A stretch of 64,000 bases of DNA from contig JBEAXK010000070.1 in the NCBI GenBank assembly GCA_041159865.1, positions 62,001 through 126,000 of the forward strand. The letters run 5' to 3'. Of this stretch, positions 51,265 through 59,839 are shown piece by piece. The first letter of the stretch is position 1. Each line of letters opens with the position of its first letter. Position numbers and translations under genes: made by a program. The notes below the pieces were generated by a model. The model searched no databases. It saw only the letters and a list, made by a program, of their open reading frames with translations, and was not told where the DNA came from. Source of the DNA: BJGN01 sp041159865 (GTDB lineage Bacteria; Bacteroidota; Bacteroidia; Chitinophagales; Saprospiraceae).

Positions 51265-52695
51265 ATGATTAATACCAAAGTACGTTTAAAAACAGTTGTT
51301 TCCAGACAATTAGCGGATTTCCTTACGCCTGTCTCACTTTATTTAAAAGTCAGAGATGCTTTTACAGATCCCGTTTTGTTAGAATCGAATGATTTTAGTA
51401 GCGCTTCTGATTGTTTTTCCTATATTGGATTACAATCAATTGCAGGAATTTCAGTTTCAAATGGTCTGATTACGTTAACACATCCCGAATCTGGAATTCG
51501 AGAGATTTCGGTAGATGATGAATACACCGTTCCAATTGTTTTAAAAGATTTTATTTCCTCCTTTGAAGTGGACGATCATGCCCATTTACCTGTTTTTAAT
51601 GGTTTTTTTGGACATGTAGGCTTCGAAGGTGTACAATATTTTGATACCTTAAAATTCGACGAGGGTAAAAAAAACCAAGATATTCCGGATATCAGATTTT
51701 CTCTTTACAAATTCATTATTGCCATTAATCATTACAAAAATGAACTGTTTATTCTTGAAAATTTGCTTCCAGGTGAATTACCTTCCGATCATAAATTAAA
51801 GGGATTATTGAGTAATCAGAAAATTCCTGAGTATCCTTTTCATTTAGAAGGAGAGGAAAAAAGTAATTTATCAGATGACGATTTTCTGGAACTTGTTCGG
51901 CTTGGTAAACATCATTGCCAGGTCGGTGATGTCTTCCAGATTGTATTTAGCAGACAATTCAGTCAGAAATTTAAAGGGGATGAATTTAATGTATATAGAG
52001 TTCTTCGTTCTATAAATCCTTCTCCGTATCTTTTTTTCTTCGATTATGGCAGTTATAAAATATTTGGTTCTTCTCCAGAGGCACAAATCATTGTGAAAGA
52101 AAATAAGGCATTTATTAATCCAATTGCTGGAACCTATAAAAGAACGGGTAATCTTCTGGAAGATGCTCAAAGAGCAAAGGATCTGGCAAATGATCCCAAG
52201 GAAAACGCCGAGCATATTATGTTGGTTGATTTGGCCAGAAACGATTTAGGGCGTCATGCTATTCAAGTTGAGGTTAAGAAATTAAAGGAAATTCAGTATT
52301 ACAGCCATGTTATTCATTTGGTTTCAACCGTTGAAGGGAAATTAGCGCCTGAAACCAATCCATATCAAATTTTTGCGGATACATTCCCAGCTGGGACTCT
52401 TTCTGGAGCTCCAAAGTATAAAGCGATTGAATTAATTAGTAAATATGAGAATCAGGCAAGAGGTTTTTATGGCGGTTCTATTGGTTGTCTCGGCTTTAAT
52501 GGGGAAATTAATCAGGCAATAGTTATCAGGTCTTTTTTAAGTTTAAATCATACATTGTTTTATCAGGCTGGTGCAGGAGTTGTTCAGGTAAGCGTTCCTG
52601 AAAGTGAATTACAAGAAGTGAACAATAAATTGGGGGCACTTAAAAAAGCACTGGTTGAAGCAGAAAATATTGGAAAATCAGCAAAAATCCTATGA
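51265..52695 (+). CDS. trpE: Anthranilate synthase component I
   Basis: Chorismate plus ammonia (from TrpG) to anthranilate. The 476-residue protein from ATG 51265 has the N-terminal tryptophan-binding region, including LLESNDFSSASDCFSYIGLQ near the start, GHVGFEGVQYFDTL, and the chorismate-binding core INPSPYLFFFDY, SSPEAQIIV, NPIAGTYKRTG, EHIMLVDLARNDLGRHA and GTLSGAPKYKAIELI. An upstream TTG at 51145 would run the frame through the leader peptide and terminator and is rejected. The LLES motif suggests feedback inhibition by tryptophan. The end overlaps trpG by 4 bp. Confidence 0.95.
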   Translation: MINTKVRLKTVVSRQLADFLTPVSLYLKVRDAFTDPVLLESNDFSSASDCFSYIGLQSIAGISVSNGLITLTHPESGIREISVDDEYTVPIVLKDFISSFEVDDHAHLPVFNGFFGHVGFEGVQYFDTLKFDEGKKNQDIPDIRFSLYKFIIAINHYKNELFILENLLPGELPSDHKLKGLLSNQKIPEYPFHLEGEEKSNLSDDDFLELVRLGKHHCQVGDVFQIVFSRQFSQKFKGDEFNVYRVLRSINPSPYLFFFDYGSYKIFGSSPEAQIIVKENKAFINPIAGTYKRTGNLLEDAQRAKDLANDPKENAEHIMLVDLARNDLGRHAIQVEVKKLKEIQYYSHVIHLVSTVEGKLAPETNPYQIFADTFPAGTLSGAPKYKAIELISKYENQARGFYGGSIGCLGFNGEINQAIVIRSFLSLNHTLFYQAGAGVVQVSVPESELQEVNNKLGALKKALVEAENIGKSAKIL

Positions 52696-53264
52696 AAATA
52701 TTAGTCATTGATAATTACGATTCCTTTACCTATAATCTGGTCCAGTATATCTGGAACATTACAGGCGTATTTCCCGATGTCGTTAGAAATGATGCTATTT
52801 CAGTGGAAGAGGTCAATCAGTGGGATGTTATCATTCTTTCTCCTGGACCAGGTTTACCCAGTGAGGCTGGCATTATGCCACTCGTTATTAAAACCTATTT
52901 TGACAAAAAACCAATTTTGGGTGTTTGTTTGGGGCATCAGGCAATAGGGGAGGCTTTTGGAGCAGAATTAGGCAATTTAACCCAGGTTTTTCATGGTGTT
53001 TCTTCTACTATTTCTTCCCATATAGAGGATGATCTCCTTTTTAAAGATCTTCCACCGACTTTTGAAGTAGGTCGATATCATAGTTGGGTGGTTAAAAAAG
53101 AAACTTTACCTGATCAATTAATCGTTTTGTCTTTGGATGACAAAGGTGAGATAATGGCCATGAAACACGCTCATTACCCCGTTTATGGAGTTCAGTTTCA
53201 CCCTGAATCTATTATGACTCCTCATGGAAAAAAAATGCTTGAAAATTTTTTGAATCTGATTTAA
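52692..53264 (+). CDS. trpG: Anthranilate synthase component II (glutamine amidotransferase)
   Basis: Supplies ammonia from glutamine to TrpE. The 190-residue class I amidotransferase has LSPGPGLPSEAG, the nucleophile Cys79 in GVCLGHQAIGEAFG, and the catalytic His/Glu in YGVQFHPESI. It is a separate protein, not fused with TrpE or TrpD. ATGA overlap with trpE indicates translational coupling. In some bacteria the same subunit also serves para-aminobenzoate synthase. Confidence 0.95.
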   Translation: MKILVIDNYDSFTYNLVQYIWNITGVFPDVVRNDAISVEEVNQWDVIILSPGPGLPSEAGIMPLVIKTYFDKKPILGVCLGHQAIGEAFGAELGNLTQVFHGVSSTISSHIEDDLLFKDLPPTFEVGRYHSWVVKKETLPDQLIVLSLDDKGEIMAMKHAHYPVYGVQFHPESIMTPHGKKMLENFLNLI

Positions 53265-53280
53265 TCTTAATTTTTTACTT

Positions 53281-54267
53281 ATGAAAGAAATCTTAAACAG
53301 ATTATTTGAACATGATAAATTATCCCGTGCAGAGGCAAAAGAAGTATTGTTAAATATTGGATCTGGGGTATATAATGAAATTCAAATAACTGCTTTTACC
53401 ACAGCTTTTAACATGAGGCCCCTAACTTTAGGGGAATTGCAAGGTTTTAGAGATGCTCTTCTTGAACTTTGTGTTAAAGTGGACATTCAGGGTATGCCAA
53501 CTTTAGACATTGTAGGAACAGGGGGAGATAATAAAAATACATTCAATATTTCAACTTTATCTTGTATTGTAGTTGCTGGTGCTGGTTATAAAGTAACTAA
53601 ACATGGGAGTTATGGTGTTTCTTCTGCAGTTGGTTCATCCGATGTACTTATTCAACTGGGTTATCCTTTTTCAAATGATCAAGACATTTTATTAAAACAT
53701 TTAGAAAAAGCAAATATTTGTTTTTTACATGCCCCTCTCTTTCACCCAGCTTTAAAGACAGTTGTCCCCGTTAGAAAACAACTGGGAACTAAAACCTTTT
53801 TTAATATAATGGGGCCCTTGGTAAATCCTATCCAACCAACTCATCAGATGTTTGGTACCTTCAGCCTCGAATTATTGAGATCGTACCAATACATTATGGA
53901 ACAATCAGGTCGAAAGTTTTCGATCGTCTATGCGCTGGATGGTTATGATGAAATATCCTTAACAGGGGATATCAAATGGGTGTCCAATGAGTCGGAAAAA
54001 TTATTGAATCCTACCAGTTTTAATCTTCAAAAAGTCAATGTTCTTGAGCTCCATGGCGGTGATACAGCGGAAGATGCCGCAAAAATATTTATGTCTGTAC
54101 TCGAAAACAGAGCAACTGCATCTCAAAGAAATGTAGTTGTAGCAAATGCTGGTTTAGCTATTCATACCATTCATCCAGAAAAATCATTGACAGACTGTGT
54201 GGCAGAGGCACTGACAAGTATTGAAAGTGGTAATGCCTTTAAAACATTGAAAAAATTACTTGCTTAA
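53281..54267 (+). CDS. trpD: Anthranilate phosphoribosyltransferase
   Basis: Transfers phosphoribose from PRPP to anthranilate. The 328-residue protein has the PRPP-binding DIVGTGGDNKNTFNIST, KHGSYGVSSAVGSSDVL, and FNIMGPLVNP, with YALDGYDEIS in the C-terminal domain, as expected for TrpD. It lies 16 bp after trpG, and its stop is immediately followed by the trpC ATG. Confidence 0.95.
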   Translation: MKEILNRLFEHDKLSRAEAKEVLLNIGSGVYNEIQITAFTTAFNMRPLTLGELQGFRDALLELCVKVDIQGMPTLDIVGTGGDNKNTFNISTLSCIVVAGAGYKVTKHGSYGVSSAVGSSDVLIQLGYPFSNDQDILLKHLEKANICFLHAPLFHPALKTVVPVRKQLGTKTFFNIMGPLVNPIQPTHQMFGTFSLELLRSYQYIMEQSGRKFSIVYALDGYDEISLTGDIKWVSNESEKLLNPTSFNLQKVNVLELHGGDTAEDAAKIFMSVLENRATASQRNVVVANAGLAIHTIHPEKSLTDCVAEALTSIESGNAFKTLKKLLA

Positions 54268-55098
54268 ATGGAGGACATTCTAAATAAAATAGTAGCTGCT
54301 AAAAAAATTGAAGTTGAAAACTTCAAGAAAAATACGAGTGAGGTTACCCTATCCAATTTTCCTTTGTTTAACAGGACACCGTATTCTCTAAAGGAATTCA
54401 TCCTGGATGAAGATAAAACAGGAATTATTGCGGAATTTAAAAGAAAATCACCATCCAAAGGGGTTATTAAAGAAAATGCAAGCCCTAAAGATATTACTCG
54501 TGCCTATTTTGAAAATGGAGCTTCTGCACTTTCTGTTTTAACCGATTTTTCTTTTTTTGGAGGATCAGTCGAAGATTTATCCATAGCCAGGTTGTTCAAC
54601 CCATTACCTATTCTGAGAAAAGATTTTATTGTTGATGCTATCCAGATTATAGAAGCTAAAGCCATAGGGGCTGACGCAATTTTGCTTATTGCGGAATGTC
54701 TTACAAATGCTGAAATAAAAAACTTTGCCAATATTGCTTTGGATCTCGGTTTGGAGGTTCTTTTAGAGGTTCATGAAATGGAGCAGCTGGATAAATGGAA
54801 TCCAGCCATTCATTTAGTTGGTATAAATAATCGTAATCTTAAAACATTTAAGGTTTCTGTTGAACATAGTTTCGATATGCTTCCCCTAATGCCTAAAGAG
54901 GCAATTAAAATTGCAGAATCTGGGTTAAATAATCCTGAAACACTCGTTGAACTTAAAAAGGCTGGCTTCAATGGATTTTTGATTGGGGAATATTTTATGG
55001 CACAGGAAAATACCCCGTTGGCTGCAGCTGCTTTTATGCACGATTTTTTTGATAAATGGTATATTCATAAGTTGAATAATGATGAACGAGGAGCATAA
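54268..55098 (+). CDS. trpC: Indole-3-glycerol phosphate synthase
   Basis: Closes the indole ring from CdRP with loss of CO2. The 276-residue TIM barrel has IIAEFKRKSPSKG with the catalytic Lys, PILRKDFIVDAIQI, DAILLIAECL, GLEVLLEVHEMEQ, VGINNRNLKTFKV and IAESGLN. It is not fused to trpF; the two genes overlap by 20 bp. Normal length for the single-domain enzyme. Confidence 0.95.
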   Translation: MEDILNKIVAAKKIEVENFKKNTSEVTLSNFPLFNRTPYSLKEFILDEDKTGIIAEFKRKSPSKGVIKENASPKDITRAYFENGASALSVLTDFSFFGGSVEDLSIARLFNPLPILRKDFIVDAIQIIEAKAIGADAILLIAECLTNAEIKNFANIALDLGLEVLLEVHEMEQLDKWNPAIHLVGINNRNLKTFKVSVEHSFDMLPLMPKEAIKIAESGLNNPETLVELKKAGFNGFLIGEYFMAQENTPLAAAAFMHDFFDKWYIHKLNNDERGA

Positions 55099-55780
55099 AA
55101 TCATCAAAATCTGCGGTCTTACGGATCCTCTTAATATTGAAGCTGTCGCTAATTTAAAGGTTGATTTAATCGGGTTGATTTTTTACGTGAATTCTCCTCG
55201 TTATATTAGGGGAAATTCCCTGGCTAATTGGTTCAAAGAAAAAGGGAATAATCAAATAGGTCTTTCAAAAAAGGTGGGCGTTTTTGTAAATGAGGATATT
55301 ACTGAAATAATAGCCAAATGTATTGCATTCGATCTGGATTTTATCCAGCTTCATGGGGATGAAAATCCAGCTTATATGGAAGCCTTACATCGTAATTTAA
55401 TAGAAAATCAACTTAATCATCTGAAAATTATTAAAGCATTTGGTATTTCTGAATCCTTTGATTTTAAAACTTTAGCAGAATTTGACATCTTTATTTCTTA
55501 TTTTTTGTTTGACACTAAGACAGAAATGAAAGGGGGAAGTGGTCTTAAATTTCCATGGTCTAAACTTGAAGAATATGTGGGAAATACCCGGTTTTTATTA
55601 AGTGGCGGTATTGGACCGCTCGATTATGCCGAGGTGAAAAATTTAAATCATCCTAAGTTTGCAGGAATTGATTTAAATAGTAAATTCGAATTATTACCTG
55701 GGTTAAAAAATATTTCTCTATTGCAGGTTTTTATTAATTGTTTGAATGAATTTAGGTTAAACTCAAAATTTTTAAAATGA
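55079..55780 (+). CDS. trpF: Phosphoribosylanthranilate isomerase
   Basis: Amadori rearrangement of PRA to CdRP. The 233-residue barrel begins with the catalytic Cys segment IIKICGLTDPLNIEAV, then GLIFYVNSPRYI, FIQLHGDENP, KGGSGLKFPW and LSGGIGPLDYAEV near the phosphate site. The start could be either ATG of an MM pair at 55079/55082. It overlaps trpC by 20 bp and trpB by 4 bp. Confidence 0.93.
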   Translation: MMNEEHKIIKICGLTDPLNIEAVANLKVDLIGLIFYVNSPRYIRGNSLANWFKEKGNNQIGLSKKVGVFVNEDITEIIAKCIAFDLDFIQLHGDENPAYMEALHRNLIENQLNHLKIIKAFGISESFDFKTLAEFDIFISYFLFDTKTEMKGGSGLKFPWSKLEEYVGNTRFLLSGGIGPLDYAEVKNLNHPKFAGIDLNSKFELLPGLKNISLLQVFINCLNEFRLNSKFLK

Positions 55781-56958
55781 TACAATTGAGTGAAAATGGT
55801 TATTATGGCTCTTTTGGAGGTGCCTATGTTCCAGAAATGCTTTATCCAAATGTAAAAGAATTACAGGAAAATTATTTGAGCATGATTTATGCTGATGATT
55901 TTCAGCGTGATTTTTACGCTTTATTAAAAGATTATGTGGGAAGACCTACTCCCTTGTATCTGGCGGAAAATCTTTCAGCAAAATATAAAGCAACCATTTA
56001 TTTAAAAAGAGAGGATCTCTGTCACACAGGTGCACATAAAATCAATAATACTATAGGTCAGATATTATTGGCAAAAAAATTAAATAAAAAAAGAATCATC
56101 GCTGAAACAGGGGCAGGTCAGCATGGAGTAGCAACGGCTACCGTTTGCGCCAGAATGGGGTTGGAGTGTATTATCTATATGGGGGCAGTCGACATAAAAA
56201 GACAGGCTCCTAATGTTGCTCGAATGAAAATGTTAGGGGCAACCGTTGTGGCAGCAAATTCTGGAAGTAAAACGCTAAAGGATGCTACCAATGAGGCTAT
56301 TAGAGATTGGATTAATAATCCAGTTGATACCCATTATATCATAGGCTCTGTCGTAGGACCTCACCCTTATCCAGACTTAGTTGCTCGTTTTCAATCTGTC
56401 ATTTCTGAAGAAATGAAATTTCAATTGCTGGAGGCCACAGGAAGAGAAAATCCTGACTTGATCATCGCCTGTGTGGGTGGAGGCAGCAATGCGGCTGGCG
56501 CATACTATCATTATTTGAATGATATGGATGTCAGACTGATTGCTGTAGAAGCTGCCGGCGAAGGGGTATATTCGGGAAAATCAGCTGCAACAAGTATTCT
56601 CGGTACAGAAGGCATCATTCATGGTAGCAGAACTTTATTGATGCAAACAAAGGATGGACAAGTAATTGAACCTCACTCTATTTCAGCAGGACTTGATTAT
56701 CCAGGGATCGGACCACTTCATGCACACCTTATTACAACAGGAAGAGCGGAAGCAGTTAGTGTCACAGATGAGAACGCTCTCAAAGCAGCATTTTATCTGT
56801 CAAGAATTGAAGGTATTATTCCTGCTCTTGAAACCGCACATGCTATTCATGCATTAGAAGATATTTCATTTAAATCATCCGATGTTATTGTCATTAATCT
56901 TTCCGGAAGGGGAGATAAGGATTTAAATACCTATATGGATCATCTGGATAAATTTTAA
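55777..56958 (+). CDS. trpB: Tryptophan synthase beta chain
   Basis: Condenses indole with L-serine. The 393-residue fold-type II PLP enzyme has GGAYVPEML at the start, the PLP Lys88 in KREDLCHTGAHKINN, AETGAGQHGVATA, the phosphate-binding GGGSNAAG, and LSGRGDKDL at the end. It is the TrpB1 type that forms an alpha2beta2 complex with TrpA, which is encoded 2 bp downstream. Confidence 0.97.
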   Translation: MIQLSENGYYGSFGGAYVPEMLYPNVKELQENYLSMIYADDFQRDFYALLKDYVGRPTPLYLAENLSAKYKATIYLKREDLCHTGAHKINNTIGQILLAKKLNKKRIIAETGAGQHGVATATVCARMGLECIIYMGAVDIKRQAPNVARMKMLGATVVAANSGSKTLKDATNEAIRDWINNPVDTHYIIGSVVGPHPYPDLVARFQSVISEEMKFQLLEATGRENPDLIIACVGGGSNAAGAYYHYLNDMDVRLIAVEAAGEGVYSGKSAATSILGTEGIIHGSRTLLMQTKDGQVIEPHSISAGLDYPGIGPLHAHLITTGRAEAVSVTDENALKAAFYLSRIEGIIPALETAHAIHALEDISFKSSDVIVINLSGRGDKDLNTYMDHLDKF

Positions 56959-56960
56959 AA

Positions 56961-57749
56961 ATGGAAAAGGTAAATAATAGATTAACCAGGCTTTTTGAAG
57001 GTAATCGCAATAATTTATTAACAGTTTATTTTACAGCGGGTTATCCTAATTTAAATGATACTTCTCCAATCATTTGTTCTCTCGATGACGCCGGAGCAAA
57101 TATTATTGAAATTGGAATTCCATATAGCGATCCTTTAGCTGATGGTCCGGTTATACAGGAAAGTGGTATGGCTGCTATTTCAAATGGGATGACTCTTGAA
57201 GTGCTTTTCCAGCAATTAGGTGACATACGTTTAAAAACGGATATTCCCCTTATTTTAATGGGTTATTTTAATCAGCTGTTACAATATGGAATGGATAAAT
57301 TTTTAGAAGATTGTGTTAATATCGGTATAGATGGACTGATTATTCCTGACTTGCCTCTTTTAGAATATGAACAATTTTATAAAGAAAAATTATTGAAAAA
57401 TAATATTTCAATCTGTTTTCTCATTACACCTCAAACAGATGAATCAAGGATTCTTAAAGTAGATGCTCTTTCAACAGGTTTTATATATGTCGTATCTGAT
57501 TCTTCCATTACTGGTATGAAATCGGGAATTTCTTCTCAACAAATCAGCTATTTCGAAAGAATTAAATCGATGAAGTTAAAAACGCCACAGTTAATTGGTT
57601 TCGGTATTAGTGACAGAAAAAGTTACTTGACGGCTTGCCAATATGCAGATGGAGCTATTATAGGAAGTGCTTTTATCAAACATATAAAAGATAAAAATGA
57701 AGTTGATAAAGCAACTACTGAATTTATTAACCTCATTTTAAAAGATTGA
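56961..57749 (+). CDS. trpA: Tryptophan synthase alpha chain
   Basis: Cleaves indole-3-glycerol phosphate to indole and glyceraldehyde 3-phosphate. The 262-residue barrel has TVYFTAGYPN, the catalytic Glu and Asp in IIEIGIPYSDPLADGPVIQ, MGYFNQLLQYG, GLIIPDLPLLE and the phosphate loop GFGISDRK. It is the last gene of the trp operon and ends 1 bp before the convergent tyrS. Confidence 0.96.
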   Translation: MEKVNNRLTRLFEGNRNNLLTVYFTAGYPNLNDTSPIICSLDDAGANIIEIGIPYSDPLADGPVIQESGMAAISNGMTLEVLFQQLGDIRLKTDIPLILMGYFNQLLQYGMDKFLEDCVNIGIDGLIIPDLPLLEYEQFYKEKLLKNNISICFLITPQTDESRILKVDALSTGFIYVVSDSSITGMKSGISSQQISYFERIKSMKLKTPQLIGFGISDRKSYLTACQYADGAIIGSAFIKHIKDKNEVDKATTEFINLILKD

Positions 57750-57750
57750 T

Positions 57751-59016
57751 TTAGAGGGTAAATCGAAATAAGTATTTATTCTTTTTACCATTCTCAAGAA
57801 TTAAATATTTTTCTTTTAAAAGCTGATTTTTGGAAATAATTTCTTCACCTGCTGATATCTTTTCTTTATTTATTTTTAAGGCATTATTTTGAATAGCTCT
57901 TCTTACTTCACTTTTAGAAGAAAGTACCTGGCTTTCTACTGTAAGTAGGTCATTGATATTCAAATTATGGTTTAGTTTATCAAAAGACAGGTCAAAGGTA
58001 GGTATTTCAGTGGCTATCATTTCAAGTTCAAACTCAGATAGGTCAATCTGGTGTTCAGAAGGTTTATTAAATAACAAGTCCGTTACAGTGAGTACAGATT
58101 TAAAAGAATCTTCACCATGGATTCTTTTAGTCAGTTCTTCAGCTAAAAGTTGTTTTTGCTCTCTGATATCCATTTCTTTCTCCCGTTTTTCAATCGTTTC
58201 CTGATCCAGAAGGGTAAAATATCTGACAAAAGTGGGTACATCGGCATCTGCAGCGTTAATCCAGAATTGGTAAAATCTATAGGGGCTTGTTAATTTATTA
58301 TCCAGCCATATATTTCCCTCTGCCGATTTCCCAAATTTTGTCCCATCGGCTTTGGTTAATAAAGGGGTAGTTAAGGCATAAGCTTTTCCACCCATATTTC
58401 TTCTAATAAATTCTGTACCTGAAGTTATATTGCCCCATTGATCTGAGCCTCCCATTTGCAATTTACAATCATATTGGTTGTATAAACACTGGAAATCATA
58501 AGCCTGTAATAACTGATAACTGAACTCTGTGAAGGAAAGGCCATTTTCTAATCTGTTTTGAACAGAATCTTTGGAGAGCATATAATTAACTGTAAGTGTT
58601 TTTCCGGCAACCCTTAGAAAATCAAGTACGTTTAAATCTTTATAAAAGTCCAGATTATTGATGAAAATTGCAGGGTTTTTGGGGTGTTCAAAGTCAATCA
58701 ACTTTTTGAACTGCTCCATTTGAAAATTTAAATTTGAATCTAATTCCTCATAGCTTTTTAGTTGCCTCTCTTTATCTTTACCTGAAGGATCTCCAATCCT
58801 GCCCGTGGCACCACCTAATAAAACGATCGGTTTATGTCCATATTTCTGTAGCAGAGTCAGAAGCATGATTTGGACATAATTTCCAATGGTTAAGGATGGA
58901 GCTGTTGGATCAAAACCTATATAGGCCGTTACTTTATCTGTTTTCAAATAATCTTCTAATCCAGGAGTGACATCTTGTAACATTCCTCTCCATCTCAATT
59001 CTGATAAAAAATCCAT
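57751..59016 (-). CDS. tyrS: Tyrosyl-tRNA synthetase
   Basis: Charges tRNA-Tyr. The 421-residue class Ic synthetase has YIGFDPTAPSLTIGNYVQI, in which the HIGH motif reads T43-I-G-N46, the QLLQAYDF and MGGSDQWGN substrate-binding motifs, and KFGKS at 227-231 as the KMSKS loop. A C-terminal S4 RNA-binding domain follows (about 355-421). The HIGH variation is unusual but lies in an otherwise intact protein. Start ATG 59016. Confidence 0.95.
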   Translation of the reverse strand: MDFLSELRWRGMLQDVTPGLEDYLKTDKVTAYIGFDPTAPSLTIGNYVQIMLLTLLQKYGHKPIVLLGGATGRIGDPSGKDKERQLKSYEELDSNLNFQMEQFKKLIDFEHPKNPAIFINNLDFYKDLNVLDFLRVAGKTLTVNYMLSKDSVQNRLENGLSFTEFSYQLLQAYDFQCLYNQYDCKLQMGGSDQWGNITSGTEFIRRNMGGKAYALTTPLLTKADGTKFGKSAEGNIWLDNKLTSPYRFYQFWINAADADVPTFVRYFTLLDQETIEKREKEMDIREQKQLLAEELTKRIHGEDSFKSVLTVTDLLFNKPSEHQIDLSEFELEMIATEIPTFDLSFDKLNHNLNINDLLTVESQVLSSKSEVRRAIQNNALKINKEKISAGEEIISKNQLLKEKYLILENGKKNKYLFRFTL

Positions 59017-59033
59017 TTTTAAAAATTTATTTG

Positions 59034-59041
59034 CAAAAATA
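59034..59041 (-). promoter_or_regulatory. -7 box TATTTTTG of tyrS
   Basis: An exact minus-strand TAnnTTTG match about 18 bp before the tyrS ATG. Confidence 0.5.
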
Positions 59042-59086
59042 GTTATTTTGGGATGAAAAGGTTAAAATTCCAAATGATTTAAAAGG

Positions 59087-59479
59087 ATGAATGTATTAAT
59101 TATTGAAGATGATTTGCTTTTTGCCACGCGTTTGGAAGCCATGTTGTCAGAAACTCCCTTCTATTTTGCTGGTCATTGTGATTCGGCTTCTAGCTCCTTA
59201 AGTTGGTTAAAAGAGAATAAATGTGATGTAGTATTGATAGACATTCATTTGGGGAATGGGTTAAATGGTATAGAAATCTCCATGGAATTCAAAAATCTGG
59301 ATATTCCTGTTGTTTTTATTACGGCTTTTCCAAGTGATGAACTTTACAATGAATCTCTTCATAATAATGAAAGTTATTTCCTTGTAAAACCTTTTGATAA
59401 GTTTACCCTAAGTAGTGTCTTAGATAAGATTTACAGAAATAAAATGGGTGCTACTTTTATCTTAAGAGATAATTATTAG
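59087..59479 (+). CDS. Single-domain response regulator (receiver only)
   Basis: A 130-residue CheY-like receiver. The acidic pocket is Glu7-Asp8-Asp9, the phosphorylation site Asp52 is in VLIDIHLG, Thr79 is in VFITAF, and Lys101 is in FLVKPFD. There is no output domain such as LytTR, although many similar Bacteroidota receivers carry one. It is followed directly by the remains of a histidine kinase. It may be a stand-alone phosphorelay protein or the leftover N-terminal part of a larger gene. Divergent from tyrS. Confidence 0.85.
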   Translation: MNVLIIEDDLLFATRLEAMLSETPFYFAGHCDSASSSLSWLKENKCDVVLIDIHLGNGLNGIEISMEFKNLDIPVVFITAFPSDELYNESLHNNESYFLVKPFDKFTLSSVLDKIYRNKMGATFILRDNY

Positions 59480-59622
59480 CTTATTAAGATGGAATGGATT
59501 TAATTTCAATATATTGAAGGGAAATTATGGTACATCAATTAATTGAAAGGATAAAGGGTAAAATAGAATTCAAGGTATTGGATAAGGGGGGTATTTTAGT
59601 AATCATTTCCTTGAAAAAATAA
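59480..59622 (+). pseudogene. Relic of a histidine kinase C-terminus (HATPase_c tail)
   Basis: Two overlapping frames just after the receiver gene read like the last part of an HWE/HisKA_2-type kinase: first NGFNFNILKGNYGTSIN (59494-59544 region), then, in the next frame, MVHQLIERIKGKIEFKVLDK and GGILVIISLKK from 59527 to the stop at 59622. The pattern NYGT..(H)QLIERIKGKIEF.VLDKGG matches the typical G-L-x-L-I-x-x-L-x-x-Q-x-x-G-x-I end of such ATPase domains. One frameshift joins the two pieces, and the rest of the kinase is gone. The gap from 59623 to 59758 holds nothing else I can name. Confidence 0.5.
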
Positions 59623-59758
59623 ACTTATCACCCATTATAAGGTGTTTATCACCTACTCGAAGGTATCAAGATATTTGTAACGGAGAAAAAATTGCCTTGC
59701 GGCATGATTATAATGATTCTTGGAGTAATTAAATTTTAACTGGGAGTAATATATTTTG

Positions 59759-59796
59759 TGTCCTGTCTGTTCTTTGCATTCAGGACATTTTTTTTT
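59759..59796 (+). terminator. Intrinsic terminator after the kinase relic
   Basis: TGTCCTG (59759-59765) pairs with CAGGACA (59781-59787), followed by nine T. It ends plus-strand transcription from the receiver gene. Confidence 0.8.
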
Positions 59797-59839
59797 AAAT
59801 TTTTTCCTACCTATATTGTCATTTTAAATATTTTCATGC

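Noticed and set aside
59623..59758. A second small RNA between the kinase relic and the terminator
   Set aside because: No -7 box or stable fold was found; the terminator is explained by transcription from the receiver gene.
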